Shown in pieces: positions 6,143 through 13,430 of a stretch of 13,430 nucleotides of DNA. Within the stretch, counting starts at the first letter, position 1. The number at the start of each line of letters is the position of its first letter. The position numbers and the translations under genes are program-made. The stretch lies in NCBI GenBank assembly GCA_027294925.1, contig JAPULM010000233.1, positions 1 through 13,430 on the forward strand. The letters run 5' to 3'. The stretch comes from a bacterium. Its GTDB lineage: Bacteria; Tectomicrobia; Entotheonellia; Entotheonellales; Entotheonellaceae. The notes under the pieces are model-generated. The model saw nothing but the letters and a program-made list of their open reading frames with translations, was not told the DNA's origin and did no database searches.

Positions 6143-6208
6143 ACAAGCACCACACGCATAAGCAAGGTGGACCATTGTAAGACGCACCCTGTCACAAAAG
6201 AAATCCCT

Positions 6209-7447
6209 ATGCGACGGTATCTATTACCAATCTTAATAAGCAACTTGTTATTGCTGAACGTACAGCGACTGACAGCGCACGAAGCCGAACAACATTTCAC
6301 CACCGGCATCCAGGCTTTTAACCAGGGAACGTTACAAGACGCCATCATCGCTTTTGGTCAAGCTATCCATAGTTATCCGGGCTATGCACAGGCGCATTTT
6401 ATGTTGGGCAGGGTCTACTACCAACAAAAGAACTATCAGCAGGCCCAAACCGCGTTTCAAAATGCCATTGACCACTACCCAGGTTATGCCGAGGCGCACT
6501 ACATGCTGGGGTTATCGCTCCACCATCAAGCACAATTTGAGGCTGCCAGCAAGGCAACGCGTGAAGCGATTAAACGCTATCCGCGCTATGAAGAGGCGCA
6601 TTATCTATCGGCAACCCTGGCCGAACAACGGGGCGATTGGCCCGCCGCTCTGCACGCCTATCGCCAAGTTGTGAAGCTCAATCCGAGCAACGTTGAAGTG
6701 CGCTTACGTCTGGGCATTGCACTGGAACAGACCGGACAAGCGGCGGACGCAAAGCGCGTCTATCAACAAATCGTAGATCGCCAACCACGACACCTGGAAG
6801 CCCTTCTACGGTTCGCGGTATTGGCCGAGCAACAACACCCTCAAGAAGCCGTCAGTGCCTACCAAACGATTCTTCAACAACAACCGCAGCACGCCGAAGC
6901 TCTCTACCGTCTCGCTGTATTACACGATACCCAGGGCAATGTTGAAGCAGCAATTTCAGCTTACTCGCGTTTTTTAATACTGCAGCCCCAACACGCAGAG
7001 GCGGCCTTATATCTTGGCCAATTGCAAGCGCAGCAAGGCGATTTGACGGCTGCCGAACGTGCTTATAAGCAGGCCATTAGGGCGCGCCCCAACTTTATTG
7101 AAGCACATTATCAATTAGCTATTCTTTACAAAAAACAGCAACAGTCAACACGCGCAGCTGATCTCCTGCGACAAGTGCTAGAACAGCAACCGCAGCACGC
7201 CGAAGCACGTTACACACTAGGGGTCATTTACGTTGAACAGCAGCAGTATCATATGGCAGTAGACGCCTTCAAGGCCGCCTTGTCAATCCGGCCCGATTTT
7301 ACCGAGGCGCATTATAGTCTTGGCGTCTGCTACGAATTTTATCTACCGGATATCGCTAAAGCCCTTAAACATTATCAACACTTTCTAAGGCTTGGCGGTC
7401 GTGATGATCGCATCCAACAACTTATTGAATATAGCCAAAAGCGCTAA
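6209..7447 (+). CDS. Secreted tetratricopeptide repeat (TPR) protein
   Basis: From ATG 6209 the product has 412 residues. The start MRRYLLPILISNLLLLNV has two arginines and a hydrophobic stretch ending near LTAHEA, a normal Sec signal peptide, so I prefer this ATG over the one at 6167. Neither start has a strong ribosome site. After the signal there are ten to eleven back-to-back 34-residue TPR units with the usual W/L-G-Y-A-F-A-P pattern, for example HFMLGRVYYQQKNYQQAQTA, HAEALYRLAVLHDTQGNVEA and HAEARYTLGVIYVEQQQYHM. Most units end 'YPG', 'QPQ' or 'RPD', and 'AEAHY/AEALY' recurs at each start. TPR arrays are protein-binding scaffolds; this one is probably periplasmic or outer-membrane associated. 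The TonB-like gene starts 23 bases later, which suggests that the three products work together at the envelope. Confidence 0.88.
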   Translation: MRRYLLPILISNLLLLNVQRLTAHEAEQHFTTGIQAFNQGTLQDAIIAFGQAIHSYPGYAQAHFMLGRVYYQQKNYQQAQTAFQNAIDHYPGYAEAHYMLGLSLHHQAQFEAASKATREAIKRYPRYEEAHYLSATLAEQRGDWPAALHAYRQVVKLNPSNVEVRLRLGIALEQTGQAADAKRVYQQIVDRQPRHLEALLRFAVLAEQQHPQEAVSAYQTILQQQPQHAEALYRLAVLHDTQGNVEAAISAYSRFLILQPQHAEAALYLGQLQAQQGDLTAAERAYKQAIRARPNFIEAHYQLAILYKKQQQSTRAADLLRQVLEQQPQHAEARYTLGVIYVEQQQYHMAVDAFKAALSIRPDFTEAHYSLGVCYEFYLPDIAKALKHYQHFLRLGGRDDRIQQLIEYSQKR

Positions 7448-7470
7448 ATCGACCCAGGAAGGAATATCGT

Positions 7471-8397
7471 GTGTCGGCCACTTCCACCCATAGTTTTCAC
7501 CGCTACCTGATGCTGTCTTTATGTTTGCATACCCTTGGCATGGCCGGGATTGTCCAATACATTTCCACTGTCGCACCACAGCTGGACAGCCCGTCGCCAG
7601 TCAGCATCGAGCTTGCAGCCCCCGTCCTATCTGATTTAACGCCGAACCTTAAGCCACAACCCCTGAGCCGAGCGCTGCTTCATCCCCCCATCCCAGTTGT
7701 TAACCTGCAACGGTTTATCTCTCAACCTATGACGTTATCCTCAGCGACCGCACCTTTGCTACCTCCAACCCTTCTCAAGTCCGCCTTGGCACAGCCAGCC
7801 CGACCCATCCCCACGCCACGCTCCCCGTCCGTTATTGCTGCACGGCTGCAAGCCCCCACTCGACCTCCTTCGAGCCTTCGCCAACCTGCCAAACGACCAG
7901 CCGTATCACAGCGTGCAACGCCCTTACTCAACCAGACGCCCCTTACCCACAAGACGGCATATACGTCAACGCCTCGCGCCACTTCAAACGACGTGACACC
8001 CGCCGTGCAGGCGACAACGCCGCCCGCCCCCAAGCACAATTCCCACCTTGCTACTACCGTTACCTTAGCATCCAAGCAGACGCGGCAATCCCTTGCCGGG
8101 AATATGCAAATACAACCCGTCCTGCAACAGCAGCAGCCCCACTTTGTCTACCAGCCCAAACCGACCTACCCCCTCATCGCCCGTCGGCGCGGCTGGCAGG
8201 GTACCGTGTTGCTCGACCTCGAATTACTGGCCAATGGCACTGTGGGTGAGATCAAGGTAGCGATCTCATCCGGTTATCCAGCGCTTGACGCTACCGCTCG
8301 CAAAACCGTCGGCAAGTGGCGGCATATCCCGGTACAACGTAACGGCGTGCCGATAACAAAGCGGGCAAATTTGCCCATTCACTTTCGGCTCGATTGA
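7471..8397 (+). CDS. TonB-family energy-transducing protein
   Basis: The 308-residue product has the TonB layout: a short cytoplasmic start, one membrane anchor (YLMLSLCLHTLGMAGIVQYI, residues 12-31), a long Pro/Thr/Ala-rich periplasmic spacer (~40-215) with many PxxP-like stretches, and a C-terminal TonB domain (~225-308). The domain has the hallmarks KPTYPLIARRRGWQGTVLLD, VGEIKVAISSGYPALD, TARKTVGKWRHIPV and a last strand INLP-like ANLPIHFRL. TonB proteins couple the inner-membrane proton motive force to outer-membrane transporters through ExbB/ExbD, neither of which is present here. The start is GTG, supported by AGGAAGGA seven bases upstream. It sits 23 bases after the TPR gene and just before the transglycosylase, consistent with one operon. 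Confidence 0.87.
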   Translation: MSATSTHSFHRYLMLSLCLHTLGMAGIVQYISTVAPQLDSPSPVSIELAAPVLSDLTPNLKPQPLSRALLHPPIPVVNLQRFISQPMTLSSATAPLLPPTLLKSALAQPARPIPTPRSPSVIAARLQAPTRPPSSLRQPAKRPAVSQRATPLLNQTPLTHKTAYTSTPRATSNDVTPAVQATTPPAPKHNSHLATTVTLASKQTRQSLAGNMQIQPVLQQQQPHFVYQPKPTYPLIARRRGWQGTVLLDLELLANGTVGEIKVAISSGYPALDATARKTVGKWRHIPVQRNGVPITKRANLPIHFRLD

Positions 8398-8416
8398 CTG
8401 AGAAGTGCACAACCCC

Positions 8417-9457
8417 ATGAATAACATGTACATACGACATAAAATCCAATTTCAGTCCCGCCTTATCTGTCACCAGAGACATCTGTGGTTCATCATGTTC
8501 CCAGCCATTGTCAGCGCTATGCTCCTGTGGATTGTAGCACCCGGCCTAGCACGCCAGAAAGATTTCCCCACCTGGCTGAAAACAGTCCATGCCGAAGCAC
8601 GCCAACAAGGTATCCGCGTCCAAACGCTAGATGCAGCGCTGGCCGGACTCCAGCCCATACCACGCGTTCTTGAATTGGATCGCCGACAGCTTGAGTTTAC
8701 CTTGACCCTAAGCGAATATCTCCAACGCGTGGTCACACCGGCACGCATCCAACAAGGTAAACGCTTGTTCAAAACCCATCATGCGCTCCTAAGCAAAATT
8801 GGCGCCGCCTATAAGGTACAACCGCGCTTCATCACCGCTCTGTGGGGACTTGAAACCAGTTACGGACGTATAACAGGGGGCTTTTCGGTCATTGGATCGC
8901 TTGCTACGCTGGCCTACGATGGCCGACGCAGCGCGTTTTTTCGCCGCGAATTATTAAATGCCCTATGGATTCTCGACCAAGGCCATATACACCTGGAAGC
9001 GATGCAAGGCTCATGGGCTGGCGCCATGGGGCAAAACCAGTTTATGCCATCAAGCTTCCGACAGTATGCAGTCGATCACAATGGCGACGGGCGACGAGAC
9101 ATCTGGACCACACTGCCTGATGTCTTTGCGTCGACGGCAAACTATCTGGCCCAAGCAGGCTGGCGTGATGACCAGACCTGGGGACGCCAGATTCGCCTGC
9201 CAACAACTTTTGACACCAAACTGGCAGGTCTCAAAATTCGTAAATCGTTACCAACCTGGCAAACACTCGGTATCCGTCAGGCCGATGGCCGCGATCTGCC
9301 AAAGCGGCCTTTACAAGCCTCCCTCTTACAACCCGATGGCCCTAAAGGCCCTGCCTTTCTGGTCTATCATAACTTCCGCTCCATACTGAGATGGAATCGC
9401 TCTAACTATTTTGCCCTCGCCGTCGGCAAGCTCGCCGACGCCCTACGTGATCCATGA
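8417..9457 (+). CDS. Lytic murein transglycosylase (MltB / SLT_2 family)
   Basis: The product, 346 residues from ATG 8417, cleaves the MurNAc-GlcNAc bond of peptidoglycan with formation of 1,6-anhydroMurNAc. A hydrophobic anchor or signal segment (FIMFPAIVSAMLLWIVAPGL, ~24-43) places it in the periplasm; the cysteine lipobox of E. coli MltB is not seen. The SLT_2 domain follows: FPTWLKTVHAEARQQGI, LWGLETSYGRITGGFSVIG with the likely catalytic Glu at residue 146, SWAGAMGQNQFMPSSF, and VDHNGDGRRDIWTTLPDVFASTANYL. It ends near FRSILRWNRSNYFALAVGKL, without the extra C-terminal peptidoglycan-binding domain found in some relatives. Possible starts are GTG 8405, ATG 8417 and ATG 8495; GAGAAG about 11 bases upstream favours 8417. 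It begins shortly after the TonB stop and closes the envelope operon. Confidence 0.88.
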   Translation: MNNMYIRHKIQFQSRLICHQRHLWFIMFPAIVSAMLLWIVAPGLARQKDFPTWLKTVHAEARQQGIRVQTLDAALAGLQPIPRVLELDRRQLEFTLTLSEYLQRVVTPARIQQGKRLFKTHHALLSKIGAAYKVQPRFITALWGLETSYGRITGGFSVIGSLATLAYDGRRSAFFRRELLNALWILDQGHIHLEAMQGSWAGAMGQNQFMPSSFRQYAVDHNGDGRRDIWTTLPDVFASTANYLAQAGWRDDQTWGRQIRLPTTFDTKLAGLKIRKSLPTWQTLGIRQADGRDLPKRPLQASLLQPDGPKGPAFLVYHNFRSILRWNRSNYFALAVGKLADALRDP

Positions 9458-9490
9458 TCCGGAGTCCTGCCGCCCACCGCGCTGTCGCTT

Positions 9491-9519
9491 TTGACATCAT
9501 GACCTGAACGTGTTACGGT
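9491..9519 (+). promoter_or_regulatory. Candidate promoter for the aldo/keto reductase gene
   Basis: TTGACA (9491-9496) is a perfect -35 box. A 17-base spacer ends in TGT, an extended -10 TG motif, before TACGGT (9514-9519). It is about 67 bases before the ATG at 9587, in the gap after the transglycosylase. The -10 box itself is only 3 of 6. Confidence 0.35.
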
Positions 9520-9586
9520 AGCGGCCATCATACCCTCACTTTTTACTTCCATTGATTAGCAACATTGTCGCTAGGATCAACGTACG

Positions 9587-10585
9587 ATGGAATATCGAAC
9601 CTTAGGTAAAACAGGTCTCCAGGTGTCAGCGCTAGGTTTTGGCTGCGGCAATATTGGTGGCCTGATGATTCGTGGCGCCCCGGCTGACCGCGAGCGAGCG
9701 GTAGCCCGTGCGCTCGAACTTGGCATCACCTATTTTGATACCGCTGCCCAATACGGCGATGGTCAATCCGAGCGTCATCTCGGGCAAGTGTTCAAGGCCC
9801 TGAAACCGGATGTCTCTGTAGGCACCAAATTTCGCTTGCGAGCCCAGCATATGGGCGACATCGCCGCGGCGATTGCACGGGCGATGGAAGACAGTCTGCA
9901 ACGGCTTGACATGGAGCGGGTCAACCTATTTCAGCTGCACAACCGTATTGGCGCGCAGCGTAGCGCCGACGCCGATGTACTCAGCCTGACGGATGTTTTG
10001 GAGACTGTTGTTCCCGCCCTTCAGACCTTACAACAGCAAGGCAAAACCCAGTTCTTCGGCATCACCGGTCTGGGCGAAACACCGGCCTTGCATCAGGTGA
10101 TCGATGCTGGCGCGTTCGATACGGTGCAAGTGTGCTATAACCTGCTCAACCCTAGCGCCGGGAACGACGTGCCCACCGGTTACCCGGCGCAGGACTATGG
10201 GCACCTGCTGGAGCACACGCAGGCACAGCAGATGGGCGTTATTGTCATTCGGGTATTGGCGGCCGGCGCCTTGAGTGGCTCTGAAGCACGTCATCCGATC
10301 GCATCGTCTACACCGGCGCCAATCGGCTCAGGGCCGGATTACGCCACGGATGTACAACACGCACAGATGCTTAGCACGCTGGTGCAAGCGGGCCATGTGC
10401 AGAATCTTGTTGAGGCATCCTTACGCTTTGCGCTAAGCGCCGCACCGGTTTCGACCATCCTACTAGGCTACTCCAGTCTGCAACACTTGGAGTTTGCTGC
10501 CGAGGCGATGGCCAAAGGTCCGCTACCGTCCACCGCATTGGCGCACCTTTCAGATCTTTGGGCACAGTTCGTCAGGACGACGTGA
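9587..10585 (+). CDS. Aldo/keto reductase
   Basis: This 332-residue cytosolic (beta/alpha)8-barrel enzyme would reduce aldehydes or ketones with NAD(P)H. The start MEYRTLGKTGLQVSALGFGC is the standard family N-terminus. The catalytic tetrad is visible as Asp51 (YFDTAAQYGDG), Tyr56 in the same motif, Lys81 (VGTKFRL) and His118 (LFQLHNRIG). TQFFGITGLGE (151-161) and a C-terminal cofactor-binding stretch (AAPVSTILLGYSSLQHLEFA) complete the fold. The length is normal. A weak AGGA lies about 10 bases before the ATG. The physiological substrate cannot be read from the sequence; many related genes are catabolic dehydrogenases for sugars or their derivatives. The DUF3151-like gene follows 38 bases after its stop and may be co-transcribed. 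Confidence 0.9.
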   Translation: MEYRTLGKTGLQVSALGFGCGNIGGLMIRGAPADRERAVARALELGITYFDTAAQYGDGQSERHLGQVFKALKPDVSVGTKFRLRAQHMGDIAAAIARAMEDSLQRLDMERVNLFQLHNRIGAQRSADADVLSLTDVLETVVPALQTLQQQGKTQFFGITGLGETPALHQVIDAGAFDTVQVCYNLLNPSAGNDVPTGYPAQDYGHLLEHTQAQQMGVIVIRVLAAGALSGSEARHPIASSTPAPIGSGPDYATDVQHAQMLSTLVQAGHVQNLVEASLRFALSAAPVSTILLGYSSLQHLEFAAEAMAKGPLPSTALAHLSDLWAQFVRTT

Positions 10586-10623
10586 CAAGGTGTGAATAAA
10601 CCCGTGTACAGATGGAGATTCGA

Positions 10624-11094
10624 ATGCCAATCGACATTCCAATTGGAAAACCACATGTGGTGTTAACTGCTGGCCTACAAGACAGCGATCAGCAGGCAGA
10701 CACCATTCTGGCGACTTATCAAGCCGAGACCATTGACGCCGACAGTTGCCGAGAACGCCTCAGCGCCCTGGCGGCACGCTATCCCACTTCGCTTAACGCC
10801 TGGGCAGGTCTGGGTGAGTTAGCCCTGCCCAACGATGTGATTGCAGCCTACGCCTTTTTTCGTACCGGCTACCACCGCGGCCTGGACCGAGCCCGTGCCT
10901 CAGGTTGGAATGGCTCTCAGCGCTTGCGCTGGGAAGATGAGGGAAACCGAGGCTTTCTGCGCTGTCTCCATGGTCTCATGCAGGCCGCCACCGAGATCGG
11001 CGAAACGGATGAGGCAACCCGCACAGGTGATTTTCTGCTCGACTTGGATCCATCCGATCCCTTCCGCCTCGCACCATCAGAGGGCACGCCCTGA
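10624..11094 (+). CDS. DUF3151-like helical protein
   Basis: From ATG 10624 the protein has 156 residues. The signature is in the second half: AYAFFRTGYHRGLDRARASG, then WNGSQRLRWEDEGNRGFLRC, then LMQAATEIGETDEATRTGDF ending LDPSDPF. I recognise this as the DUF3151 pattern ('AYA.ARTGYHRGLD.LRR.GWKG...W.HE.N.GFLRAL..L..AA..IGE.DE..R'), a family I know mostly from Actinobacteria. The helical, partly TPR-like arrangement (SLNAWAGLGELAL, then the repeat-like helix) suggests a small alpha-solenoid; no function is established. The second ATG is preferred because GGAG lies 7 bases before it, while the ATG at 10612 has no ribosome site. It follows the aldo/keto reductase and converges with the dehydrogenase gene 26 bases away. 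Confidence 0.7.
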   Translation: MPIDIPIGKPHVVLTAGLQDSDQQADTILATYQAETIDADSCRERLSALAARYPTSLNAWAGLGELALPNDVIAAYAFFRTGYHRGLDRARASGWNGSQRLRWEDEGNRGFLRCLHGLMQAATEIGETDEATRTGDFLLDLDPSDPFRLAPSEGTP

Positions 11095-11120
11095 GCCGCT
11101 GCGAAACGCGGCGCGGCGTG

Positions 11121-12089
11121 TTACACAATTTGATGGATAAAGGGCTCGCCGCCCTCCCAACGTCGCACATTCTCCACCATGATATCAACCAGTCGTTTCT
11201 CATACAGAGCAGTTTCGCCGCCGGTATGTGGCGTGATCAATACATTCGGCATGCTCCAAAGCGGGCTATCAGACGCTAACGGCTCCTCAATGGTGACGTC
11301 CAGAGCCGCCCCGGCGATGGTGCCGGCTTGCAAAGCGGCAGCCAGCTCCGCTTCCACCACCACTGGCCCACGCGCTACGTTGATCAGATAAGCCGAAGAA
11401 CGCATGCGGTTCAACTCGGCAGCGCCAATCAAGTTGGTCGTCTCGGGCGTCAGTGGGCAACACAAGACAACCACATCAGCGGCTTCCAACACATCGCCAA
11501 GCCGATCCGGCGGCAGTACCTCGTCGGCCGCGCCTTGATAGGTGGCAGGGTTGCCCTTGGTACCGATCACATGCATATCAAAGGCTTTGCCAAAGGTGGC
11601 CAGACGGTTGCCAATGGCGCCCAGGCCGATGATGCCTAAGGTCTTGTCTTTGATTTCGTCTTCACGCGCTTGCGGGTCGCCGATCATCGACCGCCAATGT
11701 TTTTGATGTTGATTGTCACGCGCCTCAGGCAGCCGGCGAGTCAGCGCCAGAATGAGTGCCAGGGCGTGCTCGCTAACCGCATTGGCATTGACGCCGATGG
11801 CGTTGGTAAGCCGAATGCCACGCTGCTTCAGCTCATCGAGCGGGAACTGGTTGTAGCCCACACCGATCGATTGAATCCATTTGAGCTTGTCGGCCGCTTC
11901 CAACAATGAATCGTGCCAGGCGCCGGAGACGGCCAGCACATCGATCTCGGCCATACGCGGCTGCATGGCTTCCGTACGATATTCCTGAAATACCCGAACT
12001 TCCGGCAAGCGCTGTCGGATCACCGGTTCGATCTGGTAAGCCGAATGGCACACGCCAATGGTTAGATCCGCTGCAACAATTATCGACAT
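11121..12089 (-). CDS. D-2-hydroxyacid dehydrogenase (NAD-binding)
   Basis: The 322-residue protein belongs to the D-isomer-specific 2-hydroxyacid dehydrogenase family, which interconverts 2-oxo acids and D-2-hydroxy acids with NAD(P)H. The substrate lobe contains WIQSIGVGYNQFPLDELKQR. The hinge helix ANAVSEHALALILALTRRLP leads to the Rossmann motif LGIIGLGAIGNRLATFG with GxGxxG at 155-160. The catalytic residues Arg240 (INVARGPVVVEAEL), Glu269 (LDVTIEEPL) and His288 (LITPHTGGE) are in place. Residue 178 follows IGT and there is no clear acidic residue at the end of the second strand (MHVIGTKGN), so NADP preference is possible. AGGAAGGAAG lies about 8 bases before the ATG. It is divergent from the Asp-box gene, with a short inverted repeat between them. 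The exact acid substrate is unknown. Confidence 0.9.
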   Translation of the reverse strand: MSIIVAADLTIGVCHSAYQIEPVIRQRLPEVRVFQEYRTEAMQPRMAEIDVLAVSGAWHDSLLEAADKLKWIQSIGVGYNQFPLDELKQRGIRLTNAIGVNANAVSEHALALILALTRRLPEARDNQHQKHWRSMIGDPQAREDEIKDKTLGIIGLGAIGNRLATFGKAFDMHVIGTKGNPATYQGAADEVLPPDRLGDVLEAADVVVLCCPLTPETTNLIGAAELNRMRSSAYLINVARGPVVVEAELAAALQAGTIAGAALDVTIEEPLASDSPLWSMPNVLITPHTGGETALYEKRLVDIMVENVRRWEGGEPFIHQIV

Positions 12090-12125
12090 GGCAATCTTCC
12101 TTCCTCAGCCCTCAGCATTCCAGAT

Positions 12126-12140
12126 GAGAATCGCGTTCTC
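12126..12140. promoter_or_regulatory. Inverted repeat between divergent genes, possible operator
   Basis: GAGAA and TTCTC flank a TCGCG centre in the 129-base gap between the dehydrogenase and Asp-box genes. A near-palindrome at this position could bind a dimeric regulator of both genes, but the arms are only 5 bases and it may be chance. Confidence 0.25.
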
Positions 12141-12218
12141 GATGCAGACATGCTACCATGCGGGGTAAGGCGCAACAAATGGGAATATCAAACAATCTTC
12201 ATCCTGGAGGACAAAATT

Positions 12219-13283
12219 ATGGTAAATCCAACCTATCTCTACGCAGGCGCAGGACACTGGACATCCGGCAATGACACCCAACATCCCGGCGGTCTGTGGC
12301 GCAAAGCCGCTGACGACGGTGCGTGGCAACCGCTCACGCAGGGCCTACCTGAACAAGCCGAAATACGCGCCATCGCCATTCATCCGCATGACGCACAGGT
12401 GATCTACGCCGGCACCCACCAGGGGCCGTATCGGAGCACCGATGCCGGTGAACACTGGGAACGCTTGGATTTTCCGGACCCGGGCATGATTGTCTGGTCG
12501 TTTTTGTTTCACCCGCAAAACCCGCAAACCATGTATCTTGGTACAGCGCCCGGCGCCATCTACCGGAGCACCGACAATGGCGACACCTGGCAGCGCCTAA
12601 CTATTTGCGAGAGCAGTGGCGCCGTCAACATGGGATTTGCCATGCGGGTCATTCGCCTGGCGGCCGACCCCAATCGTCCCGATGAAATTTACGCCGGGTT
12701 AGAGGTTGGTGGTGTGATTCGCAGCTTGGATGGCGGCGATACCTGGAGTGATTGTAGTCAGGACCTGCTACGACTGGCGCAACTAGGTAAGCTCAAGAGC
12801 CGCATCGGTAGCGATACGGATGTCGAAGGCATGATGGACTCGCATGCCATTGTGGTGAGCGCCGCCCAGCCGGAAACCGTTATCCTCGCCACCCGCATGG
12901 GTCTGTTTCGCAGCCCCGACCGTGGTGCAACCTGGTCCGACATGGAGATTGGCCGTTTTTCCCCGCTGACCTACGGACGTGACGTGCGAGTATCGCCGCA
13001 AGACGCCAATGTGCTCTACACCGCCCTCAGTCCGGCAGCACGCAGTGAGGCAGGTTCCCTATACCGCAGTCAAGACCTGGGGCAAACCTGGCAACGCTTT
13101 GACCATGACATCACGGCACGTAGCACCATGATGGCCATCGCTCTACATCCGCGGGACGCCGATCAGGTCTACTGCGCCACCCGCGGCGCCCAGGTCTTTG
13201 GCACCCAGGACGGCGGCGCTACCTGGAGTGAAACGCCACTGCCCGACGGGCTACAAGACATCTATGCCCTGGCGTGCGGTTAA
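12219..13283 (+). CDS. Asp-box (BNR / sialidase-like) beta-propeller protein without signal peptide
   Basis: From ATG 12219, with GGAGG eight bases upstream, the product has 354 residues. Six Asp-box motifs (S/T-x-D-x-G-x-T/H-W) are spread along it: STDAGEHW, STDNGDTW, SLDGGDTW, SPDRGATW, SQDLGQTW and TQDGGATW. Each is preceded by a 'VIYAGT..G.YRS' type strand, for example QVIYAGTHQGPYRS and TMYLGTAPGAIYRS. This predicts a six- or seven-bladed propeller of the 'WD40/YVTN/BNR repeat-like' or 'sialidase' superfamily. Catalytic sialidase features (an FRIP motif and arginine triad) are not seen, so a sialidase function is unlikely. It lacks a secretion signal, unlike most BNR proteins, and probably acts in the cytosol. 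The longer frame from 12150 includes upstream codons without a ribosome site. Related genes occur in many copies in some uncultured soil and marine bacteria. Confidence 0.82.
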   Translation: MVNPTYLYAGAGHWTSGNDTQHPGGLWRKAADDGAWQPLTQGLPEQAEIRAIAIHPHDAQVIYAGTHQGPYRSTDAGEHWERLDFPDPGMIVWSFLFHPQNPQTMYLGTAPGAIYRSTDNGDTWQRLTICESSGAVNMGFAMRVIRLAADPNRPDEIYAGLEVGGVIRSLDGGDTWSDCSQDLLRLAQLGKLKSRIGSDTDVEGMMDSHAIVVSAAQPETVILATRMGLFRSPDRGATWSDMEIGRFSPLTYGRDVRVSPQDANVLYTALSPAARSEAGSLYRSQDLGQTWQRFDHDITARSTMMAIALHPRDADQVYCATRGAQVFGTQDGGATWSETPLPDGLQDIYALACG

Positions 13284-13307
13284 ACACTTCATCTAACCGC
13301 TACCGGA

Positions 13308-13327
13308 TCCCGTCACGGCAGACGGGA
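13308..13327. terminator. Short hairpin between convergent genes
   Basis: TCCCGTC (13308-13314) and GACGGGA (13321-13327) form a 7-bp perfect stem with a 6-base loop, in the 54-base gap between the convergent Asp-box and VOC genes. There is no T-run on either side, so a Rho-independent role is uncertain. Confidence 0.35.
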
Positions 13328-13337
13328 GCTAGCGCAC

Positions 13338-13430
13338 TTACACCGTTGCCGAGGCGCCGGGTCCTAACGGCTGGCCATAGCTAAATTCCACCATGTTACC
13401 GTCCGGATCGCGCACGCCGCAATAATATCC
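13338..13430 (-). CDS. VOC family (glyoxalase-like) protein, C-terminal end (truncated by window)
   Basis: Only the last 30 codons are inside the window, read on the minus strand: YYCGVRDPDGNMVEFSYGQP followed by LGPGASATV and TAA (plus 13338-13340). 'RDPDGNxVEF' is the classic last strand of vicinal-oxygen-chelate proteins, in which the Glu is a metal ligand in glyoxalase I and extradiol dioxygenases; here it is the Glu of MVEFSY. The rest of the gene lies beyond the right edge. It converges on the Asp-box gene. The substrate cannot be inferred. Confidence 0.75.
   Translation of the reverse strand, partial: GYYCGVRDPDGNMVEFSYGQPLGPGASATV

Noticed and set aside
6290..7390. Tandem DNA repeat across the TPR gene
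   Set aside because: The periodicity is at protein level (34-residue units); the DNA of successive units is diverged, apart from short repeated phrases such as CAGCACGCCGAAGC, so it is not a satellite or CRISPR-like array.
7722..8075. 117-codon minus-strand frame inside the TonB gene
   Set aside because: It is the antisense of the Pro/Thr-rich spacer; the skewed composition of the sense strand keeps the reverse frame open by chance.
11095..11112. GCCGC...GCGGC stem between the DUF3151-like and dehydrogenase genes as a terminator
   Set aside because: The stem is only 5 bases in very GC-rich sequence, with no T-run on either side; pairing of this kind is expected by chance here.
11328..11639. 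103-codon plus-strand frame inside the dehydrogenase gene
   Set aside because: It is the antisense of a well-conserved NAD-binding domain and has no ribosome site or known motif.
12219..13283. True sialidase assignment
   Set aside because: Asp boxes are present, but I see no FRIP motif or arginine triad; the repeats alone only define the propeller fold.

Overview
The window looks like a piece of a Gram-negative (didermic) bacterial chromosome of moderate to high GC. The envelope genes indicate this: a TonB-type protein, an MltB-type lytic transglycosylase, a secretin remnant, a type IV/type II pseudopilin and a multiheme cytochrome remnant. The mixture of generalist catabolic genes (Abhydrolase_10-like hydrolase, AtzC/cytosine-deaminase-like amidohydrolase, small cupin, amidohydrolase-2 remnant, aldo/keto reductase, D-2-hydroxyacid dehydrogenase, VOC protein, Asp-box repeat protein) is typical of large-genome environmental or uncultured lineages. 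Tectomicrobia/Entotheonella-like or Desulfobacterota-like bacteria would fit, but this is inference from gene content only. No tRNA, rRNA, CRISPR array, transposase or integrase was seen.

Layout. (a) 1-2000: the 3' end of an alpha/beta hydrolase-domain gene, a stub of a secretin (GspD-like N0 domain), then a badly damaged membrane-anchored multiheme cytochrome. (b) 2040-4200: an intact plus-strand group with a four-helix membrane protein (PF04020 type), an amidohydrolase and a small cupin. (c) 4200-6000: a decayed zone. It holds the last ~85 codons of an amidohydrolase-2 gene with a frame break, a perfect 12-bp hairpin, an apparently intact orphan pseudopilin on the minus strand, an AT-rich gap, and a minus-strand pair of a four-cluster ferredoxin (two frame breaks, all 16 cysteines present) and a FAD oxidoreductase cut off after about 50 codons. 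(d) 6200-9460: a tight plus-strand envelope group, secreted TPR protein, TonB-like protein, lytic transglycosylase. (e) 9587-11094: aldo/keto reductase followed by a DUF3151-like protein. (f) 11121-13430: D-2-hydroxyacid dehydrogenase on the minus strand, divergent from a cytosolic six-Asp-box protein, which converges on the 3' end of a VOC (glyoxalase-like) gene.

The strongest overall signal is decay. Five of the sixteen gene-sized loci are broken, and all five lie in the first 6 kb, while neighbouring genes are intact. Several reading frames can be rebuilt by eye across the lesions. No clearly new multi-gene system is evident. The most unusual intact items are the TPR-TonB-MltB group without ExbB/ExbD, a DUF3151-like protein (a family I associate with Actinobacteria) beside an aldo/keto reductase, and an amidohydrolase that lacks the Glu and Asp of canonical cytosine deaminases.
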